A DNA stretch of 64,000 nt, from assembly GCA_022865305.1 (NCBI GenBank), contig JALHSP010000056.1, forward strand, positions 1-64,000, read 5' to 3'. The stretch is from Bacteroidales bacterium (lineage in GTDB: Bacteria; Bacteroidota; Bacteroidia; Bacteroidales; VadinHA17). Both the position numbers and the translations under genes were made by a program. Below, one piece after another: positions 15,952 to 25,120 of this stretch. Position 1 is the stretch's first letter. Each line of letters starts with the position of its first letter. The notes beneath the pieces were generated by a model, which saw only the letters and a list, made by a program, of their open reading frames with translations, ran no database searches and was not told the origin of the DNA.

Positions 15952-16929
15952 ATGAAAATATTATCTATCCTGACTTTTACTATGCTCCTTCTGAATTCCT
16001 GTGCATCAATATTGAATTCAGAAATACAAAAAGTAATAATCAATCATGATCCATCCCTTAATGTGAGGATTGACACTTCCTTTTATTATTATCACAATAA
16101 AGAAATTTATAATGTCTATATTCCAAAAAATTATCTGAAAAGTAATTTCTATTTCCTGAGATGCGATAGTCCTATCCCATTGATCATCAACAACTCTGAT
16201 ACTTTGCATATCAAACCTCACAGATCATACTTTTCATATTGGTTTGCAAATATTTATTCAACAGGTGGTTTAGGAATGATTATAGATTACCCAAATGATA
16301 AAAGTTTCCAATACCCGATATATAATTATATTGAAAAAAATGATGATAAAATCCAGAATGTCAGGTTCAAACCGATCCCGGAAAATAGTTTTAAATTCAC
16401 TTTAAACATACCAGCTGTTAATATGTTCTATTTACAAACTGACAGCGGAAAAAGAAGCACAGCATCAGCTATGGGGATCTCTGGAGGAGTGGAGTATTTC
16501 TTAAAGAATAACTACTATTTATCATTTAACCTTGGGGTTACATTAAATCTTTTTACGCCATTTCGTGATTCAGTATATTTACAAACTCATTATTATTATT
16601 ATCCACATGGTTTTTACGAATATTCCTCAACTAATTATATCAACTTTAGAATAAATAAAATCACTCCAAAGCTTGAATATGGTATAGGCTTAACCCTTTC
16701 AAACTTAAAATGGAGCTCAAACAATATTATTGAATCTACTGACTCAACACTCAAATTCAACCAGTCTTATCATAAAAGTTTTAACCTCGGATTTAGTAGT
16801 GCTGTAAAATTTAGACTGACACCATATATTAATATCGGATTTCTGTATCAACCTCTGTTCTATGACTTTAGTAATAATAAGTATTTTTATCAACATTTTA
16901 TTACAAGTCAGATTATCTGGCGATTTTAA
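15952..16929 (+). CDS. Lipoprotein with C-terminal beta-barrel-like domain
   Basis: A 325-residue protein. The signal peptide MKILSILTFTMLLLNSC ends in a lipobox (Cys17 then ASILNSE). The first half has features of a PEGA-like/secreted beta domain (PIPLIINNSDTLHIKPHRSYF); the second half is rich in alternating aromatic strands (GISGGVEYFLKNNYYLSFNLGV, NIGFLYQPLFYDF) and ends IIWRF. Function unknown; an envelope location is clear. It is unusually rich in Tyr and Asn. It stands alone between repeat halves H and I. Confidence 0.65.
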   Translation: MKILSILTFTMLLLNSCASILNSEIQKVIINHDPSLNVRIDTSFYYYHNKEIYNVYIPKNYLKSNFYFLRCDSPIPLIINNSDTLHIKPHRSYFSYWFANIYSTGGLGMIIDYPNDKSFQYPIYNYIEKNDDKIQNVRFKPIPENSFKFTLNIPAVNMFYLQTDSGKRSTASAMGISGGVEYFLKNNYYLSFNLGVTLNLFTPFRDSVYLQTHYYYYPHGFYEYSSTNYINFRINKITPKLEYGIGLTLSNLKWSSNNIIESTDSTLKFNQSYHKSFNLGFSSAVKFRLTPYINIGFLYQPLFYDFSNNKYFYQHFITSQIIWRF

Positions 16930-16943
16930 ATAATTAAATTTAC

Positions 16944-16968
16944 TGCCACAGGCAATAAAATAAATAAG
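16944..16968 (+). repeat. attC-like left arm, copy I (half site)
   Basis: TGCCACAGGCAATAAAATAAATAAG lies 15 nt after the preceding stop codon; GGCAATAAA is the left-arm core. A right arm was not found before the ABC exporter gene. Confidence 0.3.
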
Positions 16969-17005
16969 TTTTCTGCTTCAGGAGACAGCTAGCACCAAAA
17001 AAAGT

Positions 17006-18510
17006 ATGAAGATTCTTTGGAAGTATCTGAAGCCACAGCAATGGCTTATTATCATTTCTCTTGCACTGGCAGGCCTCAGCCAGCTGTTAAGCCTGATTGA
17101 TCCGCTGATTTTTGGCAGGATTATAGATGACTACGCCACTCAGCCCGGCAACCGCACTGAAGATGAACTGGTTAAGGGAGTGTTATTCTGGCTGGGAGTA
17201 GCAATTGCCATTGCTTTACTAGCCCGGGTGACCAGGTCTTTCCAGGAATATTTTGCACGGCTGGCAGTTCAGAAGTTTGGCATGCAAATATTCAATGACG
17301 GAATAAAGCAAACACTTCGTTTATCCTTCCAGGAGTTTGAAGAACAGCGCAGCGGAGAAACGTTATCGGTGCTGCAAAAAGTAAGAAACGATACACAACA
17401 GTTCATAAACTCCTTCATCAATATTCTTTTCTCATCAGTAGTAGGTATCGGATTTTTGATCTGGTATTCTGTTACAAAAAACTGGATGCTTATCCCGGTA
17501 TTTGTTATTGGCATTTTAGTATTAGGATCTCTGACCGGGCTTCTTAGTAAAAAGATCAAAACCACTCAACGGTCTATTAATCGTGAGACCAATAAGATGG
17601 CTGGTGTTATTACAGAGTCGTTAAGGAATATTGAGCTGGTAAAAAGCCTGGGACTTACATTCCCTGAAATAAAACGCCTGAGGGAACAGACTCTTAAAAT
17701 ATTTGAGCTGGAAATGGAGAAAGTAAGAAAGATCCGAACACTTTCCTTTCTGCAAGGTACAATGCTAAGCATTTTAAAGCAGTCGATCTTATTTATTCTT
17801 CTCTGGCTCATCTTCAGAAAAGTCTTAACAACAGGGGAACTGATAGCAATGCAATTCATTTCCACTTCAATATTCGGACCTTTGCAGGATCTGGGGAATA
17901 TCATTCTAAGCTACAGGGAGGTAGAAGCTTCTGTCAGCAGCTTTGACCAATTAATGAGCAAAACTATTGAACGAAGACCAGAAAATCCTGTTGAGATTGG
18001 CGAAGTACAGAATATCCGATTCCATAATGTTATTTTCCGACATAAAACAGCGACCTCTAATGCCATTGATGAAATTTCATTCCAGGTACGAACAGGTGAG
18101 ACCATAGCATTTGTCGGGCCTTCCGGCTCAGGTAAATCCACGCTGGTGAAATTATTAGTCGGATTGTACAAACCAGTTAAGGGAGAGATCTTATTTAATG
18201 AAACCACCTCTTCTGTCATAAGGTATAATGAATTAAGAAGGCAGACAGGATTTGTTACACAAGAGACCCAGTTGTTTGCCGGGACCATAAAAGAAAACTT
18301 GTTGTTTGTAAAGTCAGATGCTACGGATCCTGAGATTATGGATGCATTGCACACCGCTTATCTACCATTATGCATGCGGATTTCATCTATGTATTAGAAA
18401 AAGGGAAAATTATAGAAACAGGTTCACATGAAAAACTACTGTTACAAAAAGGTTTATACTACGCCATGTGGCGCCAGCAAGTAGGTGAAAGAAGAGGAAT
18501 ACTCCGGTAG
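17006..18510 (+). pseudogene. ABC exporter (MsbA-like), internal deletion in the ATPase domain
   Basis: A half-transporter with a fused membrane and ATPase domain, normally an exporter of lipid or drug. Residues 1-320 are the six-helix membrane domain; Walker A GPSGSGKST is at about 370-378 and the Q-loop follows. At about 18345-18350 the sequence jumps from EIMDAL directly to a shifted frame reading [20 protein letters not shown], which is the H-loop region. The ABC signature, Walker B and D-loop (roughly 85-90 residues) are gone, and the frame changes. The tail then runs [12 protein letters not shown] to a stop at 18508-18510. It cannot hydrolyse ATP normally. Confidence 0.85.
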
Positions 18511-18544
18511 TTGTATGTAATGCTGATTAAAGTTGTCACAGCCT

Positions 18545-18587
18545 GTCCCGCCAAGACTGGTAAACTTACTTTCTTTATTGCCGGGAC
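18545..18587 (+). repeat. attC-like palindromic spacer, copy J
   Basis: GTCCCG (18545-18550) pairs with CGGGAC (18582-18587), and the right arm is CTTTCTTTATTGCCGGGAC. It starts 35 nt after the broken exporter. The 246-nt spacer contains no gene. Confidence 0.45.
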
Positions 18588-18756
18588 GATGCTTGAGCTT
18601 CAGTATCCCGGACAGAGTACAGATTTGGAATGATTTTTGTTGTTATATAATTAATACTCAACAGACTATCAAAACAAGAAAAGCCTGAGTATAAAGGTAA
18701 TTTATGACAAATATAAGTTGACACAAGTACAAGTTTTTGATTTAAAAAATATAACA

Positions 18757-19509
18757 ATGAAAAATAAGAAGATCGCCTATTTGAGTATCATGATTTTATC
18801 ATTGATTTTCTATTCTTGCGAAAGGAATGATTTTGATGACTCTATTCCCAAAGAAGGCTTAGTGGCTTATTATTCATTTGAGGGAGGAAATGCAAATGAT
18901 TTAAGTGGTAACTATAATAATGGAGTTATTTCAGGTGCCACACCCTCTGTTGATCGTTTTTTAAAACCCAATGATTCATTTCATTTCAAAAAGGTGAGTG
19001 ATTACATAAAAGTTAACAATCCAAACTTTCTAAATAATAATGTAGGAACTTTTGCTGCATGGGTGAAATTCGACAATCTCGATCATGTCCAGTACGTTGC
19101 AAGTGTTGGAGATGTTAATTCAATTGAAAATTATATAAGTTTTATCAGATTGGATCCATCATCTCGTACCTTAGGTATATATCAAAGAGAACCAGGTCTG
19201 GCAAACTGGATTAATGGAACTACAATTATATTTCCAGACATTTATTATCACGTTGTTATGTTGTCGGATGGTTTTAGCTGGTCAATTTATATTAATGGCA
19301 AAAAAGAAGAATTGAATGTCATGAATGGGAGCAATACTGGTAAGTGGATTAGTGATTTGCCAAGTATAGATAACTTTGTTATAGGGAATTGTATAATTCA
19401 ACAACCATACATAGTTCCCTACATTACTGGAAACATTGATTTAGTATTACTATACAATAGGACATTAACCGAAAGCGAGATAAATAAAATATATACGTAC
19501 GAAAGATAA
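18757..19509 (+). CDS. LamG-domain lipoprotein
   Basis: A 250-residue surface lipoprotein. The signal peptide MKNKKIAYLSIMILSLIFYSC has a lipobox Cys21. The rest is a single LamG/concanavalin-like fold: GLVAYYSFEGGNANDLSG, a glycine/asparagine turn, TFAAWVKFDNLDHVQYVASV, YYHVVMLSDGFSWSIYINGK, and the closing IDLVLLYNRTLTESEINKIY. Such domains bind carbohydrate or protein. A TTG at 18718 in the same frame gives no better start. It lies between copies J and K1. Confidence 0.8.
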   Translation: MKNKKIAYLSIMILSLIFYSCERNDFDDSIPKEGLVAYYSFEGGNANDLSGNYNNGVISGATPSVDRFLKPNDSFHFKKVSDYIKVNNPNFLNNNVGTFAAWVKFDNLDHVQYVASVGDVNSIENYISFIRLDPSSRTLGIYQREPGLANWINGTTIIFPDIYYHVVMLSDGFSWSIYINGKKEELNVMNGSNTGKWISDLPSIDNFVIGNCIIQQPYIVPYITGNIDLVLLYNRTLTESEINKIYTYER

Positions 19510-19529
19510 TAAATACTGGCCATAATTCG

Positions 19530-19672
19530 GACAACAAAGTAAATGAGCTTCCTGCCGTGTGGGATGCCTTCCCCAATCGACCGCGTGTCGCCGTAGCTTT
19601 AGTGGAGGCACAAGCATCGAGGATTATTTGGGAAAAAGCAGAAAAGCTTTCTCCCTTTATTGCCGGGTTGTC
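19530..19672 (+). repeat. attC-like palindromic spacer, copy K1
   Basis: GACAAC (19530-19535) pairs with GTTGTC (19667-19672). Near the left end is AAAGTAAATGAGC and near the right CCCTTTATTGCCGGGTTGTC. An inner stem GGGAAAAAGC/GCTTTCTCCC is at about 19630-19655. At 143 nt it is the longest of the set. It begins 20 nt after the LamG gene. Confidence 0.45.
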
Positions 19673-19725
19673 AGGAGTAAGCTATAAAGCGACTGCATTT
19701 TACTAACTCTTTAATACTAATAATT

Positions 19726-20363
19726 ATGAAAAAAACTCATTTCCAGCTTGTTCTGACAATTATTGTGTACTTATTTCCCTCCTGCCTTTTTGCTCAAGAT
19801 TCAGAGGCAGGGAAAATAAAAGAAATCTACCTCAGTGGGAATCTCCTTACCTTCAACAACTTTGGATTACAATTTAAATCATAATTAAATAATGGTTACT
19901 TCTTCCGAATTGGATTAACCAATCTTTATTCCGATTATGAAAAGAGACAATATGGTTCAACTTACCCCTTTACAACTATCATAACTAATATTTCTGGCAG
20001 CTTTGACATTGGACTGGAAAAGAGAAAACAAATTACTGAAAGACTGACTGCATTTATGGAATAAATCTTTATACAGGGGCCAGTTTCCAGAGGCATAAAA
20101 CGGAGGATCCTTCATTATCATTGGATTTACGTCATGTGGATGAATTCAATATTAATCCTGGACTTGGATTTAATTCCGGATTTATCCTGAAAATCTTAAA
20201 TAATTTCTCTATTTCTGCAGAAATAATTCCACAATTACTCTTTGAATATACCTCGGTTGAAAGAATCGATGGCCCATATAAAGTTAGGGACACTAATATG
20301 GGTGGATCATTCAATTTGAGTAATAATAGTGTCAGAGTATCTTTAATTTATGCCTGGAATTAA
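19726..20363 (+). pseudogene. Outer-membrane beta-barrel protein, nonsense codon plus frameshift
   Basis: ATG 19726 opens a signal peptide (MKKTHFQLVLTIIVYLFPSC, then LFAQ). In-frame TAA at 19882-19884 interrupts FGLQFKS. The same frame then continues (GYFFRIGLTNLYSDYEKRQY) until about 20055, where a missing T in TTTATGG shifts it: the next frame reads YGINLYTGASFQRHKTEDPS and runs through the 80-codon 3' part (SLIYAWN) to 20363. The repaired product would be about 212 residues. Two independent lesions show real decay rather than one read error. Confidence 0.8.
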
Positions 20364-20376
20364 ATCCAGCCATTCG

Positions 20377-20463
20377 CTAAAACGGGCAATAAAGGTATTT
20401 GGCTTCCTCGTGCCTGCCAGCCATAAGACAGGCGCGGGACAACATTTACTAGCTTTATTGCCG
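20377..20463 (+). repeat. attC-like palindromic spacer, copy K (best left and right arms)
   Basis: The left arm CTAAAACGGGCAATAAAG (20377-20394) and right arm CTTTATTGCCG (20453-20463) share a perfect 10-bp inverted repeat, GGCAATAAAG/CTTTATTGCC. This copy defines the two-arm structure for the whole set. The inner loop carries GCCTGCCAG and a hairpin CTGCCAGCCATAAGACAGG-like segment. It lies between the broken barrel and the TrpF-like gene; no further copy was found downstream. Confidence 0.55.
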
Positions 20464-20509
20464 TGCCTGTACCCGAAAGAGAATTAACTTTCCTCTCCAT
20501 TTAGAAAAA

Positions 20510-21163
20510 ATGAAACCACAAATTAAAATTTGCTGCATCAGGAGTCTTGACGAAGCCTTAATGGCAATCGAATCTGGTGCTTCCGCAATCGGACTGGTTG
20601 CTAAAATGCCAAGTGGCCCAGGACCTATCCCGGATAACCTGATTAATCAAATCGCAATGGCAGTTCCCCCTCCTGTCGGCACTTTTCTCTTAACCAGCGA
20701 AACTTCTGTAAAAGAGATAATAAAACATCATCAACGAACAAATACAAACACAATACAAATTGTTGATTTACTCTCCGACAGGACTTACTCTCAATTGAAA
20801 ACTGCTCTGCCCTCAGTTAAGATAGTCCAGGTGATCCACGTGATTGACGGTAAGTCAGTTGAACTGGCTGTTAAAATATCTGAACATGTTGATGCTTTAC
20901 TTCTCGACAGCGGTAATCCCAACCTGAAAATAAAAGAACTTGGCGGAACAGGCAGAGTTCACAACTGGAATTTAAGCCGGATAATCCGGGAAAATTCCAA
21001 ATGCCCGATTTTCCTTGCAGGCGGATTGAACCCTGAAAATGTAAAACAGGCAATTGAAGCAGTTCAGCCATTTGGTGTTGATGTATGCAGCGGAGTGAGA
21101 ACAGAAGGTAATCTTGATAAACAAAAATTGACGAATTTTATATTAAATGCATCAGACAACTAA
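20510..21163 (+). CDS. Phosphoribosylanthranilate isomerase-like protein (TrpF family)
   Basis: A TIM-barrel protein of 217 residues. It has the TrpF marks: KICCI at residues 6-10 (general-base Cys8, usual motif KICGI), ALLLDS with the catalytic Asp, GGTGRVHNW, the phosphate-binding FLAGGLNPENV and DVCSGVRT. TrpF interconverts PRA and CdRP in tryptophan synthesis. Here there is no trp operon: the next genes are a VOC protein (10 nt on) and a glycosidase. The Gly-to-Cys change in the first motif and the context suggest a paralogue with another role; classical TrpF remains possible. Confidence 0.75.
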   Translation: MKPQIKICCIRSLDEALMAIESGASAIGLVAKMPSGPGPIPDNLINQIAMAVPPPVGTFLLTSETSVKEIIKHHQRTNTNTIQIVDLLSDRTYSQLKTALPSVKIVQVIHVIDGKSVELAVKISEHVDALLLDSGNPNLKIKELGGTGRVHNWNLSRIIRENSKCPIFLAGGLNPENVKQAIEAVQPFGVDVCSGVRTEGNLDKQKLTNFILNASDN

Positions 21164-21173
21164 AAATAAGGAA

Positions 21174-21620
21174 ATGGCAAAGATCAGACAGGATCATGAA
21201 CCTCCGGAATCAATTGTTAGCTGGGGATGGAAATATCATCACCTGGGCATTCCGACCAAAAAGAAACTACCAGATGAGGTTTATCTTCCTCAGTTTAAGT
21301 TTTACGTTTCCGGATTTAAAACCAGTCCATTTGGAATCGAATGGATGAGATTTGAAAAGTATAGCCCTGTGAGCCAATTAATCCGGACAGTTCCTCATAT
21401 AGCATTTGAAGTCGACAATTTAGACTACGAACTGGCAAATCATGACTTAAAAATAATAACTGAACCAAATTCACCGGGGAAAGGAATAAGAGTTGCAATG
21501 ATAATACATAACGGAGCGCCAATAGAGTTAATTGAATTTGAAAAAAAAATAAATAAATGCATGCGGTTAATAGTGCATACCTTCAAATACTCAAATAAAC
21601 CGAATAATGAAATGGAGTAA
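21174..21620 (+). CDS. VOC (glyoxalase-superfamily) protein
   Basis: A 148-residue vicinal-oxygen-chelate fold protein. The strand KYHHLGIPTKK, the RTVPHIAFEVDNLDYEL centre and the closing APIELIEFEKK carry the usual His/Glu metal positions. Substrate unknown; small metabolite binding or isomerisation is the family theme. An ATG at 21147 lies inside the TrpF-like gene; ATG 21174 gives a better start. The 3' end overlaps the next gene by 14 nt, indicating translational coupling of all three. Confidence 0.75.
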   Translation: MAKIRQDHEPPESIVSWGWKYHHLGIPTKKKLPDEVYLPQFKFYVSGFKTSPFGIEWMRFEKYSPVSQLIRTVPHIAFEVDNLDYELANHDLKIITEPNSPGKGIRVAMIIHNGAPIELIEFEKKINKCMRLIVHTFKYSNKPNNEME

Positions 21621-23901
21621 TATTTTACTGATCCTGATGCCGGTTTTGATTTTGAGTTGTCAGGTTCCGACTGAGAATCAGGATGATCTCATGGTTTATA
21701 AAGCGGTTTTTCATGCACCACCTGAAAGAACACCATCCAGCAAAACGCCGGATGCGCCTCTTGCCGGAAATGGTGATATAGGAATTACTATGGGCGGGAA
21801 GCCGGAAAAGCTGACCTTTTATATAGGAAAAAATGACTTCTGGCGGGCTTATCCGGTCTACCCCGGAGGAGGAATAGCTCTCCCTGGCGGACTTGACATA
21901 GACATTGCTGAGTTGAAAGAGGCATCTTATTATGCCGAACAGCTTTTTGGCAAGGCTTCCATTAAAGGGAAATTCATTAAAAATGATCTCAAAATTGATG
22001 TGAATGCGTGGGTTGCCTCAACTGCCAATGTAGTGGTAATTGAAATGAGTGCCAGCCAGGATTGCCAGGCAAAATTAAGGTTATGGGCGGCTGAAGGAAA
22101 TACATCTGTCACTTCTGAAGGATTTGACGGCGTTTCATGGGTAACACGCTCATTTGAAAATACACCTCTCCTCGAATGGCCATCCCATGTTGTAATGGCA
22201 ATGAATGTGACAAATGCGGTAAACTTTAAAGATCAAATACTTCATCTCGAAGCCGGGAAAAGAATCTATGTGACAGTTTCGGTCTTTTCCAATCACGATG
22301 CTGAAAACTGGAAAGAAAAAGCCATCAGCCAGGCACGATCCATGACCGTTTATTCGGTTGAGAAAATCAAACGCGATCATGAACAATGGTGGAAAGATTT
22401 CTGGAATCAATCGCACATTGAAATTGGTGACACCCTTATTGAAAAATACTATTATGCTTCACAATACCTGATAGCTTCCACTACCCGTGCCGGGAAATTT
22501 GCACCGGGCATCTGGGGATGCTTTGTAACAAAAGACTCATCTGCATGGGGAGGTGACTACCATCTTAACTATAATTATCAGGCTCCGTACTGGGCGCTTT
22601 ATTCGTCCAACCATGTTGATCTGTCGGATAACTTTGATCAACCCTTACTAGATTATATGGTGAAAGGGAAAGAACATGCACGGAAATTGCTGAATGTAAA
22701 AGGAATATATTATCCGGTTGGAATTGGTCCGAAAGGTCTTTGCACTACACGCTGGCCCCTTACACCCGACGAAATGGAAAAACGCTATGGGACCAGGGAA
22801 AATACCATTGATGACGGATATAAATTCCTGGGGCAGAAAATCAATGCTGTTTTCAGTATCGGAAATATGCTTATGCGTTTTTACAGTACATATGAACAGG
22901 AATATGCTGAGAGAATTTATCCATACATGCTGGAATGTGCCGACTTCTGGGAGGATTACCTGAAGTTTGAAGATGGTCGCTATGTGATCTGTATGGACCA
23001 TTTTAATGAAGTGATGCCCAACCTGCGCAATAAAGGACAATGGCGTGATCGCCTTGGAGATTTCAACTCGACACTTTCGCTGGGACTAGTAAAAATGCTG
23101 TTCAAAGGAATGATTGATGTCAGCAGCTTTCTGGAAAAAGATCTGCCACGGCAGGAGAAATGGCAGCATATTACAGATCATCTGAGCAGTTTCCCTGTTG
23201 GTGAAACCGAAGGCCGGCTTAGCCTTAAGAATATGGAACGGGGTCCAGGTAACAAAGAAGTAAGACCTGTCGGATTAAACAGAGTATCGATCCATGGATT
23301 GATTCTGCCGGGAGGAGTTTGCGGACCGGTTACCGACTCTGTTTTTAACAAAATGCTTCTGGAAGATGTTGCACATTGGCAGGATAAGGTAAAAGAGTCA
23401 CCTGAATGGGGCAATACTCTGGGCAACGGTATCGAAACATGTTTTCCGGCAGCAGTCCGTGTTGGATACAATTCAGATAAAATCCTGGAATATCTCAAAG
23501 CCCGGATTGCCAGACAATCATATCCGAATCTCTGGATCATTCAGAGCGGAGGAGGAACAGAAACACTTTCGGCTGTACCAATGACGGTGAATGAAATGCT
23601 GATGCAAAGTTACGAGGGAACCATCCGGATATTCCCCAACTGGAACCGTCATAAAAATGCCAGCTTTGACAAATTAAGAGCATATGGAGCGTTTCTTATA
23701 AGCAGTAATCTGAAGAAAGGTGAAATTCAAAATGTCAGGCTTTTCAGCGAAAAAGGGAGAAGCTGTACAATCGAAAATCCGTGGCCCGGGAAGTCGGTCC
23801 GGTTATTCAGAAATAGTAAAAAATCAGAAATACTTTCAGGAGAAATTTTAACATTCCCGACGATGGTAAATGAACATTTAGAAATTGATAAACTGAATTA
23901 A
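21607..23901 (+). CDS. GH95-like (six-hairpin) glycosidase lipoprotein
   Basis: A 764-residue lipoprotein (lipobox ILSCQ, Cys18). The N-terminal beta domain has DAPLAGNGDIGITMGGKPEK, like the GNGxxG motif of GH95-type enzymes. The middle is an (alpha/alpha)6 barrel: WWKDFWNQSHIEI, GGDYHLNYNYQAPYWALYSS, YPYMLECADFWEDYL, and NTLGNGIETCFPA. GH95 enzymes are alpha-L-fucosidases or galactosidases; this one is too distant to name a sugar. It probably faces the periplasm or cell surface and is intact. It starts within the VOC gene. Confidence 0.7.
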   Translation: MKWSNILLILMPVLILSCQVPTENQDDLMVYKAVFHAPPERTPSSKTPDAPLAGNGDIGITMGGKPEKLTFYIGKNDFWRAYPVYPGGGIALPGGLDIDIAELKEASYYAEQLFGKASIKGKFIKNDLKIDVNAWVASTANVVVIEMSASQDCQAKLRLWAAEGNTSVTSEGFDGVSWVTRSFENTPLLEWPSHVVMAMNVTNAVNFKDQILHLEAGKRIYVTVSVFSNHDAENWKEKAISQARSMTVYSVEKIKRDHEQWWKDFWNQSHIEIGDTLIEKYYYASQYLIASTTRAGKFAPGIWGCFVTKDSSAWGGDYHLNYNYQAPYWALYSSNHVDLSDNFDQPLLDYMVKGKEHARKLLNVKGIYYPVGIGPKGLCTTRWPLTPDEMEKRYGTRENTIDDGYKFLGQKINAVFSIGNMLMRFYSTYEQEYAERIYPYMLECADFWEDYLKFEDGRYVICMDHFNEVMPNLRNKGQWRDRLGDFNSTLSLGLVKMLFKGMIDVSSFLEKDLPRQEKWQHITDHLSSFPVGETEGRLSLKNMERGPGNKEVRPVGLNRVSIHGLILPGGVCGPVTDSVFNKMLLEDVAHWQDKVKESPEWGNTLGNGIETCFPAAVRVGYNSDKILEYLKARIARQSYPNLWIIQSGGGTETLSAVPMTVNEMLMQSYEGTIRIFPNWNRHKNASFDKLRAYGAFLISSNLKKGEIQNVRLFSEKGRSCTIENPWPGKSVRLFRNSKKSEILSGEILTFPTMVNEHLEIDKLN

Positions 23902-23930
23902 AGATTCTTTAATATTTTATAATCAACACA

Positions 23931-25115
23931 ATGAAACGGGCAATTTCAGCATCCATCTTAATTACATTCGTCTTTTTTCAATGCTACTCCCAATCAGATC
24001 TTAGAAATGGCTATGTAATATTGAATAATAATGATACAATATTCGGATTAATAAATAATGGAAGCAAGAAAGAAAATTCACTGAAATGTGTCTTCGCCAG
24101 GGATCCTAAATCTGAAAAAATCACTTATTACCCTGGAGATATCAGAGTTTATCGATTTACCGATAGTAAATACTATATTTCAAGAGCAATTAATCCCAGT
24201 GACACTGAAAAGGTTTTCCTGGAATTTATGTTCGATGGGATTATCGATCTGTATTACTATTATGATATGGGAGATCATTACCTGGCGGAGAAGAATAATT
24301 CCGGTCTAAAGGAGCTCAAAAATGAAACCATAACAAAGCGGATTAATGATAAACAGTATGTACAGGAGTCAAAAGAATACATTGGAATCTTGAAAGTCCT
24401 CTATAAGGAAAGTCCTGCGATAGCAAATAAAGTAGAAAGTTTATCATTGGATCATAATTCTCTGATACAAATTACTGAAGATTATCATAATGCAGTATGC
24501 CCGGATGAGGGTTGCATAACCTATTCGAAAAGAAAGATTAATGCAGAATTAAGCTTCGGGCCATTAACAGGAATAACATTTTCTCATCTTTCGGTCGAAG
24601 AATACAATATAATATTTGACAGATTTCATTTCCCTCCAAGCAGCACAGGCATTGCTTTTGGAGGATTTCTTAATATCCGGGATCCTTTTATCAGTCAAAA
24701 AATAAGTGTTCAGTTAGAAGCAGCTATAACAAGGACAAAGTATTCAACTGATATTTCTTATCTTAATTTGACAACCTTAAAGATCCCCATTTTATTAAAA
24801 TATACCTTCCCCTTTAAAAAACTCCAGCCTTCATTAATGGCAGGTTTAGGATATAACTATATACTTAATTTTAATAATTACAACCCAGATTATGGGAACT
24901 TCGAACTTTTAAAAGTAAGGGATCTTTATAGTCTGACAGGAGGTATCGAAGCTGCCTGGATGTTTAACTCCAAAACGAGTGCTTTTATTCAATTCAGGTA
25001 TGAACATAGTATTGGATACCATCATATTGGTATATGGGACGACAGGCCAAATTGGGAAAACATGTTTAGTACATATTTTAATAATATTTATTTAGTGACA
25101 GGATTTAAATTTTAA
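23931..25115 (+). CDS. Outer-membrane protein with PorT-like C-terminal barrel
   Basis: A 394-residue secreted protein. After a signal peptide (MKRAISASILITFVFFQCYSQ) comes a beta-rich N-terminal half found in Bacteroidota proteins of unknown function (GYVILNNNDTIFGLINNGSK, PGDIRVYRFTDSKYYIS). From about residue 200 an outer-membrane barrel follows (INAELSFGPLTGITFSHL, SLMAGLGYNYILNFNNY, SAFIQFRYEHSIGYH) with a terminal Phe. Role unknown. It is followed after 5 nt by the methyltransferase, so the two are probably co-transcribed. Confidence 0.7.
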   Translation: MKRAISASILITFVFFQCYSQSDLRNGYVILNNNDTIFGLINNGSKKENSLKCVFARDPKSEKITYYPGDIRVYRFTDSKYYISRAINPSDTEKVFLEFMFDGIIDLYYYYDMGDHYLAEKNNSGLKELKNETITKRINDKQYVQESKEYIGILKVLYKESPAIANKVESLSLDHNSLIQITEDYHNAVCPDEGCITYSKRKINAELSFGPLTGITFSHLSVEEYNIIFDRFHFPPSSTGIAFGGFLNIRDPFISQKISVQLEAAITRTKYSTDISYLNLTTLKIPILLKYTFPFKKLQPSLMAGLGYNYILNFNNYNPDYGNFELLKVRDLYSLTGGIEAAWMFNSKTSAFIQFRYEHSIGYHHIGIWDDRPNWENMFSTYFNNIYLVTGFKF

Positions 25116-25120
25116 AAGCC

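Noticed and set aside
21147-21173. Earlier VOC start overlapping the TrpF-like gene
   Set aside because: The added residues MHQTTKNKE are not part of the VOC fold; ATG 21174 is a sufficient start.
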